Shown here in pieces: positions 37,598 through 49,485 of a stretch of 64,000 nt of DNA. The translations under genes and the position numbers were made by a program. The notes beneath the pieces were generated by a model. That model was not told where the DNA came from, searched no databases, and saw only the letters and a list, made by a program, of their open reading frames with translations. The DNA comes from Ostrinia nubilalis. Its lineage: Eukaryota; Arthropoda; Insecta; Lepidoptera; Crambidae. Location of the stretch: contig NC_087111.1 of NCBI RefSeq assembly GCF_963855985.1, positions 8,499,001 to 8,563,000 on the forward strand. The letters run 5' to 3'. Position 1 is the stretch's first letter. Each line of letters starts with the position of its first letter.

Positions 37598-38919
37598 GCA
37601 TTGGTTCCCAAACTTATTTGAGAAGCACCCCCTTTTGACCATACAAAAAATTCCGCGCCCCCTCTTCTAGTCAAGATTATTTTATTGGACGTATCGAGCA
37701 GTCTGGAATGCATTCTCTCAGCGGTCGCAGGTTTTTTATTTTAAGTACACAGATGGCCCGCGCCCCCCTTTAAAGGTCTTTGCGCCTCCTCTGGGGGTGT
37801 GGTGGTGGAACAAGTGGTCTACGGGGTGTCTAAGGGCCTCGTTCACCATCCCCGAGTAAAGCGTAAGTAGGTATGCAACTCGTCACGAGTCGCAACGAAC
37901 CATGACTTTGACGCTGCTTAGAACCGAGTCCGAAACCGCAGTCTAAATTTTCCTTTACACTAGCTGCGTGCAAACCGCGCAAAGCCATAATTATTAAGAA
38001 AAAAAAACGCACTCAAATCTTCGTCGATTGTACTCGTATTAATGAAACCCCAATCGCTGTCCTTATCCAGGTCGCGTCAACGGCCCACTGCGCTTTCGAC
38101 ACAGCGTGTGTGAGATGCGGCGCTTCTCCATGTCACCACGATTCGAAACAATTCGGAACTGCTTGGAATTGAAATTGGTAACTCAGATCCGCTTCAGATT
38201 TCAAGTATGTTACCACGATTCCTTTAAAATTCTCTAGAGAGGATTGATTGGATTTTAATACAACGGTAATGCTCATCACTTTACTGTAATATCAAAAGGT
38301 TCAATTATGAAATGTAATGAGTATTGTATAACTAAAAAAAAAAATGTGGAAGTACGTATGCGTTCATGTCTTTATTATGGGATTATCAATTTCTATGCTA
38401 ACTTCTTGATCGTGTTTTATTTTTACTTGCTGATTACAAAAAAAATAAGCAATGTTATGTACGATTTGACCTTTAAGATCTTTTAACTTCTCTTAAGATC
38501 TCAGTGCTCACAGAAAAACAGTTTCTTTACCTCAATACGTGAATATTAACAAAAACTTTTTTTTATTAACAAAAGAATATCAAAGAAATTTTAAATTAAT
38601 GCCAATCAAACTCGTCCCTAGCCACAATGGAGCCACGCACGATTGACGCAATGACGTTACGTTCGGATGACCGGAACACCGCGAGCCGTTATGTCACCGC
38701 CCGGCGAAATTCGGCGCAAGTGGAGAACGACCCGTGGAACGACCTTCGAAATTCAAATTCGGAATTGTTATGCGACCTTTGTATTTTTATTACTTTTTAA
38801 TTCTTTGAGGTATTTGAAATTTTGAATCGCGCGGGAGATTCGAATTTGGAATGAAGTTAATGTTTTAATTCTTCTTTTGTTTTAAAAACAAACTGGCAAT
38901 ATTTAGTGAATGCATAAAC

Positions 38920-39137
38920 TAATGAGGGCTATCGTTTTAGCGCTCACCAGTTTGCGCCACTGTAGAGTAAGGTCCTGTCACTTGCTAGTAGCGAAGACAG
39001 TGGCACCAACTGGTGAGTGCTAAAGTGGTAGGAGGACTATCACATTTGCACTCATCAAGATGGCGCCACTGTAGAGTAAGGTCCTGTCAATCGCCAGGGG
39101 TGCCAACTGTTAAGTATAAAAACGATAGCCCTCATTA
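38920..39137. mobile_element. MITE with TAATGAGGGCTATCG ends and internal direct repeat
   Basis: Perfect 19-bp ends TAATGAGGGCTATCGTTTT and its complement. Inside, GCGCCACTGTAGAGTAAGG-TCCTGTCA occurs twice in the same orientation, about 108 bp apart. 218 bp in total. Confidence 0.75.
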
Positions 39138-39765
39138 CAAATTAATTTTGTAGCAAGCATGCAACATACAAAAATACAAAAACTTTGCATGTAAAATTTT
39201 AGGTAGATATTAACACAGATAATACATAATAATATTAATACCTAATCTATATTGGTTTAACCAAAGAGCAAAGTTATTAAATATAACTCATAAAATTCAA
39301 TACCTAGGTAATTGGTTTATTATGATCGATCAATATCGGGGTTTTCCTTCCTAATATTTTTCCTAATAACTACCTATTATCCTTAAAAGATCTGCTAAAT
39401 CCACTTGATCTTAGGTAAATATCATAATGCAACTTGACTTTCAGATAAATGCAATATAATAGTTTAAAATATTTCGGCCAGAGTTTTCCAATATATTTTT
39501 TCGCCACCGGTATCCATATCGGTCTCAGTATTGAGAAAAATCCTGTACATACAAAATACAAAAAGATTGATTACATGTAATAAATAAATAGGTAATAACT
39601 TTATTTCTCTCTTTACAAAATACATAAGGTCACAATTTGTAACAGGTAATTATAACAACAAGGATCAAAAATAAGTATTTCGTAGAGACTGGTGTCCGTA
39701 CTAGAAACCCTGGGCTAAAGCACACCAGGCCTCCACCACCGGCTAATCGACACTGTGTGGTTGTG

Positions 39766-39886
39766 TTAGGCTGAGTTGCACCACCTAACTTTGATAGTAA
39801 CTATAACGAAAACCGGTGCTTTTTTGGAGTTTGACAGATTTTTGACGTTTGTGAAAGTCAAAGTAAGATGGTGCAACCCAGCCTTA
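39766..39886. mobile_element. MITE with TTAGGCTGAGTTGCACC ends
   Basis: TTAGGCTGAGTTGCACCACC and CTAACTTTGA pair with TCAAAGTAAGATGG and TGCAACCCAGCCTTAA. 121 bp. The duplex-forming potential is high. Confidence 0.65.
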
Positions 39887-39954
39887 ATCTATTTAAGGTA
39901 AGTATTTTTATATTAAGAAACAAACTAAAAAATAGAAATCCTGTAATCACACCG

Positions 39955-40745
39955 TCAACAGCACGTCAGACTAGGTATACATTTTTGTATCAAAAGCATC
40001 TCTATTACAACAACCTAAGATCATAGCATAATTCGCTTCGCAAATGATCAAATCATCGATTGTCCTGATCATCCTAATGACATTTGTTACAATGATTCAG
40101 TTTAAAGCAATGTGAAAGTTGACCCCAACAGAGTTCACTTCACACGATTACCTTTGTAGAGTCCACGGCACATCAAACTTTACATTTTTGTAGCAAAATA
40201 GCAATTATTACGACTAAATAAGGTGCTATAGTGTTAACTTGACATGCCGTCGGTACAAAAAAAGATTCTGCAAGCTGTGCAGTCCCCACAGCGTATAATT
40301 TTTGCTCCAAAATCGCTCTTATTGCCCATTCATCGTTTGTTTCAGCCAAATGACGTCCACTGCTGGACAAAGGCCTCCCCCAAGGTCCTCACCAGATAGT
40401 CGGTCTACCTAGTGGGGGGCCTGCCCACACCTACGTCTTCCGTTCCGTGGTCGCCACTCGGAAACTTTTCTGCCCCAACGGCCATCAGCTCTACGAGCTA
40501 TGTGTCCCGCCCACCGCCACTCGATTTTAGCAATTCAGCGGACTATGTCGGTCACTTCGGTTTTTCCTGCACATCTCCTCATTTCATAAGATATTTCAAT
40601 ATTTAGCTAGACATGCCGTTGTTTGTATCAATAAGTTCAGATAATAATTCTGCATCTTGTACAGTCCACAGCACATAAATATTGGTTCCAAAATAGCTCC
40701 TGCAACCACTAAATAAGATGCACAACGTTTAGCTTATGCATTCGT
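39955..40745. repeat. Cluster of ~110-bp degenerate units around an RTE tail
   Basis: Units contain GCACATCAAACTTTACATTT-like, TTGTAGCAAAATAGC, TATTACGAC and TAAGATGC-like blocks at about 39955, 40160, 40290 and 40640, with an RTE tail between the third and fourth. Single relatives lie at 30570, 37120 and 43485. The 842-bp MITE copy 2 sits just after the last unit. Confidence 0.5.
40335..40600 (-). pseudogene. RTE-type LINE tail
   Basis: Antisense RTE 3' end: GTTTCAGCCAAATGACGTCC, then a deletion, AGATAGTCGGTCTACCTAG, CGAGCTATGTGTCCCGCCC and GACTATGTCGGTCACTTCGG. About 265 bp, frame broken. Confidence 0.65.
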
Positions 40746-40747
40746 TG

Positions 40748-41589
40748 TAGGGTTTCTGCTCGAGCCTTCTCGAACTCGAGAAAACTCGAGAAATTTGGCT
40801 TCATTCGAGACGAGAAAAAAATTACCGGAGCTCGAGAATTCTCGAGTTTCGATTTTGAAGCTTTAATACTCTTGAAAGCCTGTTTTCTTAGACAAAAGTA
40901 AGTTTTTAATTATTTAATAGGTTAGCGTTGCTTTTAGACTGGCCTAGTCTTCCTTTTTTAACTGATGAATGATCTCAATCGAAACTAAGTAATCATGTTT
41001 ACCTACGAGTATGCTATACCTATTTATTATGTATGTTTAACTCTGACTGATTTAAAGACCGAAAAATTTATTAACTGTCTGTTAGGTTAGGTACTCGTGC
41101 CTCCTCGTAAAGTTTATTCAAGTCGTTATCCTAAAGAAATTTAAAAAATTATTAAAAAGTGTTTTTTTATTTGTAAAAAAAAAACTATTTATCGTAATTT
41201 TGCTATTTGGACTTGTGTCCTTTGGAAAACAAGTGATTCAATTGTAGCTCCAGATTTTTTATTGTTATTTATCCTTAAAGTACACGCGACCGTATGACTT
41301 TTGTTCCTTTAGTTAATAACTAAGTTATGATTATTAGTTAATATTAATTATGAAAGAAGATTTCATTTTTTGTTTGTTTCCTTACCAAAATAAGTGGTAC
41401 TAAATTCTAATATTGATTGTTGTGCATTAAAGTAGGTATATTAGATTAAAAAACCTGTGTTTTTATTAAATTTCAACCGATTTCAACAGTTTTAATTGAA
41501 AGACTCGAGACCCGAGAAAACTCGAGACTTTCGCCTCGAGAATTCCCGAAACTCGAGAAAAAAAATAGGTCGAGAAATCAGAAACCCTA
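40748..41589. mobile_element. 842-bp hAT-like MITE, copy 2
   Basis: Same termini (TAGGGTTTCTG / CAGAAACCCTA) and the same length as copy 1 at 13653, here flanked by a different 8-bp duplication, ATTCGTTG (40740-40747 and 41590-41597). The apparent identity of the copies implies very recent movement of one of them. Confidence 0.88.
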
Positions 41590-41597
41590 ATTCGTTG

Positions 41598-44247
41598 TCT
41601 GTACCTACAGTCGGAGTCAAAATAGTTCGTGACACCCAATGTGGCCAAAAGTTGACAACACAAGTTATTCCAATTGTAACAAAGACTTACTGCGAACTTT
41701 ATGAAACACCTACTGTGCGAATGCGACGCGCTATCCGACACCAGAAGAATCTCACCCAAACACTTGATTCACTATATGGATAGGATCTTTGCGGATGAGG
41801 GGGATAAAAGGGGAAGCACAAAAGATCCCAAAGGGTCGACGTGCACTGCGCCCATGCGCGGCCCTAAATAAGATAAGATAAGATATTGCGAACTTTGTGG
41901 CTACTTTGGATGTCACGAACTATGACGCTGACTGTACATAAGACCGTTAGTCCGTTACGTCACACAATAACGGGACCCTTTTGGCAAGCACGTCGGCGCG
42001 TGCGCACTTAACACAGTTTCATATACCCCATGATAAATGGGACAAGGTTAATGATCTATACATTTGACACCTTGTCTGTAGCTCTATTTTATCCATGTGC
42101 ACACCATAATCTAAAAATTAGCACCATATGGTTTGCAATGACATAAGCTGAAACGGGGACCTTTTTGCTGCTACAATGCTGTATAACCAATTGTATAACT
42201 ATTTTTTGGGGACAAATGCTGTTTTCATAGCTAAAATAAAGTATTTATGATGGCGTCTTCTTAGTCGTTTCATTCTTGGAAGAGTGGTCGTGGTCACATT
42301 GAGGCGTTCACGCGATTGTAGAGATAGTCCGATGGTGCACTCTATAAATTAAAAGTGTTATACATATAACCAGTTGATCGCTGTCCAGAGGCACTCGAGA
42401 AGAGTACCTGCTAGTTCTCTATCTTATTGTGGTTTGATCTTTATCGAAAGATAGTTAAATAGACTGAGATATTATGTCTGCTTGCTGGACCACATCCACT
42501 TTCAGCCGGTGATTTTTACGCTTCGTTGCGCTAAGTTGCACATGACTCTTTTTTGATGTTTACATTATGGACTCATCAAACTAAACGCTGAGGATTTCCC
42601 GGGTGTTGAATATTTTTATTATTTTTAGATCATCAATAGATTACACCATTGCATTGCGAACTAAAAACAATAACATATGGTTTTCCTCACAAATGACGCG
42701 TCCCTACTTTTTACATCGTCACGATCTTGGCAAATGCACAAGCCGTGCAAGCCATTTAAATAAAAAAAAAAAACTTAATGGCGGGAAAGTGTTTTGGGGT
42801 ATTGAAGTTACCTCTGGCACGGCGCATCCTGCCGCGGATTGCCATTAAAAAAAAAGCAAACGTGTCCTCGCCGAAAACAGGCTAAAGTATTCGGAAGTTG
42901 CCATGGCGATCGCCATTTTCCTCACAGTTTTTTACAAATTCTATGTTGGGGGCGCCATTGCATTTTAAATATTTTGCGTTTGAAAGTAAGTAGGTAGTAA
43001 ACGTGCATGAGGATAGGAAAATTGAAAAAAAAAAAAAGAAAAGAGTGCAGCGTCACTTCGAATTTTCCCAAAAAGTCCGCATAAAGTTTCAGTAAAGTGC
43101 CATCTTATCATTTATACAACACGTTTAAGTTATGTAATTTGCTGTTTAATAGTACGAGTAGTAGTTTGTTTCTTTCTTTTCTGAAAACTGTGCTGAATTG
43201 AAACTCTTTGTTATCATTAGTACATAGACATAGGTTTATATAATACTTGAATTAATTTTATAATTGAACTAATACTGACTGATTACGAATTGACTTAACT
43301 TTAGCACTGGCTATAAGCAAACTGCACGAAGGCATTACAAAAAATACGATGTGACTGTGTATTTTACGTTGTTTTAATACTTAGGTGTGAATTTTAATAA
43401 TTAAGTTAAAGACGAATGTGTTGTCTGTACCTTGTTCGTGTCAACTTTGACACGTGAACCTAATAAAGGTTTAAAATGTACAGTCGACAGCTCATTTTAC
43501 GTTACAAAATCGGACCTATTACAACTAATTAAGATGTTATAGAATTTAGCTTGATGTCTGTAAACGGTACATCACGTTTACGAGTAGGTGTTAATAGTGC
43601 AAATTAAAAATGACCTCAGAAAAACAACTCCAAAACAATATTGTTTTCAAGTAGGCATTATTTCGTAAATTAGAATCTTCATGTTAAAATCGCCAAAATC
43701 AATATTCTAATATGCCTTTGTGGACATAATATTTATTCACGTGACTAGTATTTGTTTTCTCGAAAATTTGTCACGAAAATAACGGTAATTTACATAGCGT
43801 GTCTAAGTTTAGTTTTTGTTGTTCAGGTTTTTGAACTTTAATGAACCGAAAAAAGAGTTTACTGAATATTTTATTTATTTATTTTTTATTTATTTACACT
43901 TTTGCACATACAACTGTACAGTGGCGGACTTAATGCCAGGTGGCATTATCTGCCAGTCAACCACAGGTCGAGCAGAGAGACTAAGGCGGTGTAATAAATA
44001 TGACGTTTAATTAATATACTTACATAGCATTAGATAAAATAAATAACATACGAATACATATTAATATAATAGACATACACCTAGATACATAAACATAATA
44101 TTTTGAGTGTTAATAAATAACCGTTCCTGTAAAAAAGGTTTTCATATTTTCAGGTTTTCAGGTCTTTTTGTCACTTATTGCCCACAGCTAGCTATGAATA
44201 ACAGTGATAGATATTACTGTCAATATTTTGTGTATTTATTAAATACT
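41598..44247. other. DNA without supported gene
   Basis: AT-rich sequence with one diverged unit of the 39955 repeat family near 43485. A minus-strand MAIRGRMRRARG-like start before a donor-like site (42845-42812) was considered and not accepted. Confidence 0.35.
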
Positions 44248-44470
44248 AGCTTTCTGCCCGCGGCTTCGCCCGCGTGGAATTTTGTCTGTTACAGAAAAAC
44301 TTTATCGCGCGCGTCTCTGTTTCAAAAACCGGGATAAAAACTATCCTATGTCCTTTCCCGGGACTCAACTTATCTCTATGCCAAATTTTATCAAAATCGG
44401 TTCAGTGGTTTAGGCGTGAAAGTGAGACAGACAGACAGACAGTGTTACTTTCGCATTTATAATATTAAGT
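44248..44470 (-). mobile_element. Lep1-like Helitron, antisense
   Basis: CTAGCTTTCTGCCCGCGGCT at the left, then CTATCCTATGTCCTTTCCCG, an (AGAC)n tract and TTCGCATTTATAATATTAAG at the right. Confidence 0.8.
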
Positions 44471-44675
44471 GTAGATTTTTTAAGTGTAATTTTGCAAGAA
44501 AGCTAAAAATGTGGCATATAAAATCGTTCCTCTCAACGCAATTTTATCCACTTTTAGTAAGGTTTTTACAATGTATTAATAATTTGTCGTGTATTTACAT
44601 AATTTCGTCCCATAGTGTGTGCGATCGTAAAACACTGCGCACGATTGTCCGCCATGTTGGGAAGTCGCATGCGCA

Positions 44676-44981
44676 TAGGGTTGCCGGACATGTTTGGCTT
44701 TTTAGGGACTTGTCCGGCCAAATATTGCCTTGTCCGGCCTGTCCGGCTTTTGTTAGGCTTTTTATTTGGTTGCCGCGCCAGGCAAAAGTCGAGCCACAGA
44801 ATCATTTGAAGCGCACTGATCAGGATGCTGGATAGTAACCGATGATGATAGTACTCACTCATGAACTGACACTAATTGCACAGCCCCCCCCCCCCCGTCA
44901 CATGTCCGGCTTTTAGGGTAAAATGTCCGGCCAAATGAAGCACAAAGTCCGGCTTTTGTGATTTTGGACCTGGCAACCCTA
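44676..44981. mobile_element. 306-bp hAT-like MITE (TAGGGTTGCCGG) with C-run
   Basis: TAGGGTTGCCGGACATG at the left, GACCTGGCAACCCTA at the right, flanked by exact 8-bp duplications CATGCGCA (44668-44675 and 44982-44989). CGG-rich TGTCCGGC motifs repeat on both sides, and a run of about 14 C lies at 44885-44898. Confidence 0.85.
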
Positions 44982-45486
44982 CATGCGCATCCAATTCCAA
45001 GAGATTGCGATATTCCATTGCTTCCTCTGGTGAATTATGGTGGAATTATCAATTATGTAATACAAAACCCATTAACCGTACGTATTTACCATAGACTTAT
45101 AAAGGATAGATAAGCTATCATAAGCAAAATTCTTACGCCATTTTGGAAAGGATAAAAACTAAAGTTTACATAAAACGTCCTCACTATTGAGCGCGTTAAA
45201 AAATGTATGAAAATTTTAGTTCTTGAACTTTTCCGCCAGTGGCGCTGTACAATCCGTCATACATTTAATGTAATTTTTACACATTCCGCCCTCTGCAGTA
45301 ACCAAACTTAAAACATGCAGCGCTAGATCGCTCACATGAATGTCAAAGTCGCACTAAAGTAAGGTGCACTGATTGCAGTACAGTTCAGTTGAACAGAACG
45401 AGTGTCCGGATCGCGAAATCTGGTGCCTAGTAATATCGATGTAAATAATATTTATGTACCGTAAATTAAATCATCTAAATATATTC

Positions 45487-47286
45487 GATACCTTCAGGTT
45501 CAATTGTCGTATAAACCAAAACCCTACTTTTCAGGAGAGCCAAAAAACGTTTTTTTTTTTAATAAAAAAATCGTAACTTTTTTATTTGAGAAGTTATAAA
45601 AAAATGTCAAAGAGAAAACATTTTTCAATTTTTGCGATGAAAAAGTCTAAATATTTAAAAAATGGGCATCTTCAGTAGTTTTAAAGTTAGCTTGGAGATA
45701 CGTCGTTGAAAAAGGCACTCGGTGGTTTATACGACCCATTATATTTGACCTAAAAATAACTCTTTACGTCGTATTTGAATTTTTTGTAAACACGAGACTG
45801 AAATTGATGGCTTAAAGACCATTAGATGTATTTTTTTTGGTTTATATACCCATTGATAAAGTGATTTATTCAAATGTATTATTAAAACTATGTATGTAAA
45901 TAATGTATTGTTTACTATTTCCAGACTTTTGTTGTTTAGAGAATTTGCACAAAGATATTTAACAGTGTAAAAACTATATTTGGTTGAGGTAGAAATAATA
46001 AATTTGCTTGCATACGAAAAATAACAATTTTTTTTACAATTTTGCAGGAAAATTATGGCAAAACAAATAATATTTCTAATAATTCTAAACAAAACTAATC
46101 ACCATAAATTTTGAACAAAAAAATACAATTACAGCAAAACATTAAGACAGCTTTCCTGGTTCTCTGCTGACGCATATTGATTTCGTTTGGTTATGATAAA
46201 TTTTGCATAAAGAGAAGAGCCCCAGTATGCTCAGGAGAAGGATTTGTAATTTTTTGAGAATTTCTCTAAGGAATTTATATCTTTACAAGAAATCCAAATT
46301 TAAATTACAGCTAAAAGTAACTGGCAACAATTAAAAGTTGGAGTACTTGTAAAGTAATTAACTATTACAGAGCATCTCAAAAGGGTATAAATAGCCTTCT
46401 TGAGCACACTATGGCTTGTTTTCTTTGTTTAAAAGTCTTGAATTCATCACATTTAGTCGAGATCAATAGGTAGGCTAGATGACAAAATTCCATTATTTGT
46501 CCGTCAAACAGATACTAATTAGAAAATAAGAGACTCATATTTTTTTATTTTCTTTCATAATTTAATAATAACAGTGCTACATCGAGTTGAAATGGCGCGA
46601 TACGTCACGCTTGAGTAGAATTTTTACTCAAAAGTGACGTCACGCGACATTTCAACTCAATATAACACAGTAATTTTTCGATTATGGGAAAAATTAAAAA
46701 TATGAGTCTAAATTTTCTAATTCTCTGTCTGACGGACTAAATAGAATTTCGATTTCATAACCCAGTCATCATCCCTATTCACGGATGTACTGGACCTGGA
46801 AAGCAACCTTATATATCTAGTTATTATCTTTAAAAGTAGAAACAATCAACTTTCTTTAACTTTATAAATAAGAAAAACTTACTGTACATACATACATATG
46901 TGATGCAATAAATAAATGAATATGAATATGAAACAGATAATTACCATATTGAACACGTGGACTTACGACGTTGAATCTGGACATAAAACGCCATGTCTTT
47001 GGGCGTAAAAACCATTTTCAATTACGAGAGAGTTTTACGTCCTGGCTTAAAAAAATGTATGGTTGATACATCTTAGCAAAAATACCAAAAACAAGCGTTC
47101 GGTTTTTACACTGTTTATAAGGTATTTATTTATCTTTTAGGCTATAGTTTTTTGGGGCGTATAAACATTTTTTTAGCGAATTTCAATATTTCGAATATAC
47201 AGCTCGATAGAGAAAAAAATTCTGATAAAAATAAATAACTCGATTTGGCCAAAATGGTTTATACGACAATTGAACCTGAAGGTGTC
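45487..47286. mobile_element. 1.8-kb TIR element (ACCTTCAGGTTCAATTG)
   Basis: Ends ACCTTCAGGTTCAATTG-TCGTATAAACCA and its complement (29 bp, perfect) at about 45490-45518 and 47253-47281. The inside is AT-rich with internal GGTTTATACGAC motifs and a 117-aa minus-strand frame (45739-46092) that resembles no transposase. A second MITE is nested at 46498-46740. Probably a non-autonomous DNA transposon. Confidence 0.7.
46498..46740. mobile_element. Nested palindromic MITE (GTCCGTCA ends)
   Basis: TTGTCCGTCAAACAG, AATTAGAAAATAAG and GACTCATATTTTT pair with AAAAATATGAGTC, ATTTTCTAATTCTCTG and GACGGACTAA. An inner hairpin (GAGTTGAAATGGCGCG, GACGTCACGCGACATTTC) forms the centre. Confidence 0.7.
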
Positions 47287-47287
47287 G

Positions 47288-47495
47288 ATATGTATAAAAC
47301 TCAAAGGTGACTGACTGACTGACTGACATAGTGATCTATCAACGCACAGCCCAAAACACTGGACGGATCGGGCTGAAATTTGGCATGCAGGTAGATGTTA
47401 TGACGTAGGCATCCGCTAAGAAAAGATTTTACGAAACTCCACCCCTAAGGGAGTAAAACGGGATCCACGCGTACGAAGTCGCGGGCGGCCGCTAG
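47288..47495 (+). mobile_element. Helitron, GCGGCCGCTAG subfamily
   Basis: Begins near ATAAAACTCAAAGGTGACTG with a (GACT)n tract, then GGCATGCAGGTAGATGTTAT and CGTAGGCATCCGCTAAG. It ends with hairpin CGCGTACGAAGTCGCG and GGCGGCCGCTAG. It starts two bases after the TIR element ends. Confidence 0.75.
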
Positions 47496-47924
47496 TCCTT
47501 CATAGTTTTGAGACAAAGTTGTTCTCTAAAGCAAAACTAACCAGCATCTACGGTACTCGTATATTACGAATTATTTAAATAGGAACAGGAATTACATATT
47601 TATTTGTTATTACTCCTACAATCTAAAAACTAAATCCGAAGGTCGGCTGTCATATTTCGCGTACTAGCCCTATAATTATTACAATGCGTGTTATTATGTA
47701 ATTCTAGAAAATTCACAGCCAAATAGCTTAGTAATAGCATACTTCTCGTTAAAATTACCCAAATGACCACAAAATAACATAATAATCATTCTATCCTCAC
47801 GAAACCACGTCCAATTTAGGAATTGAATATTGGGTCTAGGAGTTCTAACCTTAACAGGGTGTCCCAAAATTACACACATTGATTGACACTGGAGGTAGCT
47901 GGGCCTAAGGTGTATCGAACAGGT

Positions 47925-48000
47925 TTACTATTATGTCAACAACGCCACTCTTGTGGCGGAGTTTTGGGCTGACACTGTGTAGGTTTGTTGTCGATACGAT
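47925..48000 (+). repeat. Inverted partner of the repeat at 37198-37272
   Basis: CAACAACGCCACTCTTGTGG, CGGAGTTTTGGGCTGACACT, GTGTAGGTTTGTTGTCGA. See the entry at 37198. Confidence 0.55.
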
Positions 48001-48119
48001 AAGAAGAAGAAGTATTATGTCCATAGAAAAGTTTCATGAGTTTTGAGATTGACCAGTTTTAATTATTAATGTCAATGGAAAAGTTTTATGAGTTTAGAAA
48101 TTGATCAATTTTAGTTATT

Positions 48120-48266
48120 TTTAAAATGGACATTCTAGCCAGGCGGACTTAGAACAAGCCCTACCACCAACCAAACCGAACAGAGAAATCTGCCCCCACT
48201 GGGAATCGAACCCGGGACCTCTGCGTCTGAAGCAGGTGGTCTTACCACTAGACCACAGAGGCGGTT
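48120..48266 (-). mobile_element. tRNA-derived SINE, 5' half
   Basis: Minus-strand head with intact A box (TGGTCTAGTGG) and B box (GGTTCGATTCC) spaced as in a tRNA, with stem-loop CTGCTTCAGACGCAG. It then continues into SINE body GGTTTGGTTGGTGGTAGGGC and stops near 48130. The body shows it is a SINE and not a tRNA gene. Confidence 0.7.
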
Positions 48267-48434
48267 AATGTTATAGACCTTCTACATTTGTCCTTGTGGG
48301 CATCTAATGAGATGCGACATCGAAAGCGACATCGTCTGGGGAGAGCGATGATACGTGCACTGACACCGTGACCCCATTTCTCTATTCGTTTGTCGATTAG
48401 TGATGTGACGATACGGACAATTAATACGTACCTA

Positions 48435-48702
48435 TACAGGGTGTTAGGTAAATGGGTATATGAGCCGACACTAGCCCATGTTAACATTGTCATATAAATG
48501 GTATGGTGAAGTCAGAAATTTGATATCATCATTTTAATTTTTTTAATTTTCATACAAAATAAATTTTATAAAATGCGATTTGTATGAAAATTAAAATAAT
48601 TAAAATGAAGATATCAATTTTCTGACTTCACCATACCATTTATATGACCATGTTAACATGGGCTAGTGTCGGCTCATATACCCATTTACCTAACACCCTG
48701 TA
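48435..48702. mobile_element. Palindromic MITE with TACAGGGTGTTAGG ends, copy 1
   Basis: Long arms (TACAGGGTGTTAGGTAAATG, GCCGACACTAGCCCATG, GGTATGGTGAAGTCAGAAA) pair almost perfectly over about 100 bp. A shorter derivative is at 59382. Confidence 0.8.
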
Positions 48703-48719
48703 GATATAGAAAAAAATCA

Positions 48720-48911
48720 TCTATACTAATATTATAAATGCGAAAGTAACTCTGTCTGTCTGTCTCGCTTTGATTCGATTGAATCGATTTTGATGAATGG
48801 CATAGAGATAGGTTGAGTCCCGGGAAAGGACATAGGATAGTTTTTATCCCGGTTTTTGAAACAAAATTCAGACAAAATTCAAAGCGGGCGAAGCCGCGGG
48901 TGAAAAGCTAG
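48720..48911 (+). mobile_element. Lep1-like Helitron
   Basis: Starts TCTATACTAATATTATAAAT (48720-48721 shown as TC), short (GTCT)n, GGACATAGGATAGTTTTTAT, and ends with hairpin GCGGGCGAAGCCGCGGG and AAAAGCTAG. Confidence 0.78.
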
Positions 48912-48944
48912 TTTCGTATAAATCTACGTCACCAAGCTTTTAGA

Positions 48945-49062
48945 GGTAGCAGGAAGGCGCTGGACGCAGGCCGCTGTCAACCGGGTAACATGGAAAGCAT
49001 TGGGGGAGGCCTATGTTCAGCAGTGGACGTCCTATGGTTGAGATGATGATGATTATGATGAA
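48945..49062 (+). repeat. RTE tail with (GAT)n
   Basis: AGGTAGCAGGAAGGCGCTGG, GTCAACCGGGTAACATGG, AGCATTGGGGGAGGCCTATG, CAGTGGACGTCCTATGG, then (GATGAT)n. Only the last ~100 bp of the LINE. Confidence 0.7.
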
Positions 49063-49340
49063 GCTTTTAAATAATAATTATTAACTTTTTAAAATCTGTT
49101 CATACTTATAAAACTCAAGAGTTTGTTTACTTGAACGCGCTAATCTCAGGAACTACTGGTCGGATTTGAAAAATTATTTTTATGCTGGATAGCCCATTTA
49201 TTGAGGAAGGTTATAAGCTAAATACTACGCTAAGACTAATAAGAGCAGAGCATCAATGAGAATAGTTATTCAAAAGGAGTTTTAGAGCGGGAAAATGATT
49301 CAAACTATAAAGTTTCACGTGTACGAAGTCCGCAAATAGT

Positions 49341-49485
49341 AATAAAATCAAAATCAAAATCAAAAATATTTATTCAGTTTAGACCACAAGTGGCACTTAT
49401 GAACGTCAATAGAAAATAATAAAAAAAGAAAAGGTAGCCCTTATGGGGCACTTTACATGTCTCCTTATCTCCTATAAATAAGGCT
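49341..49485 (+). repeat. Dispersed AGACCACAAGTGGCAC repeat, copy 1
   Basis: TTATTCAGTTTAGACCACAA, GTGGCACTTATGAACGTCAA, GGTAGCCCTTATGGGGCACT, TACATGTCTCCTTATCTCC. A second copy is at 50568-50700. Confidence 0.6.

Noticed and set aside
42812..42845. Minus-strand MAIRGRMRRARG-like start before a GTAACT donor
   Set aside because: Only eleven codons, weak donor, no partner exon or promoter found.
45739..46092. 117-aa minus-strand frame as a gene
   Set aside because: AT-driven composition, no motif, inside a non-autonomous TIR element.
48195..48266. tRNA-like sequence with A and B boxes
   Set aside because: It continues into a SINE body shared with 7239-7560 and 33283-33446, so it is a SINE head and not a tRNA gene.
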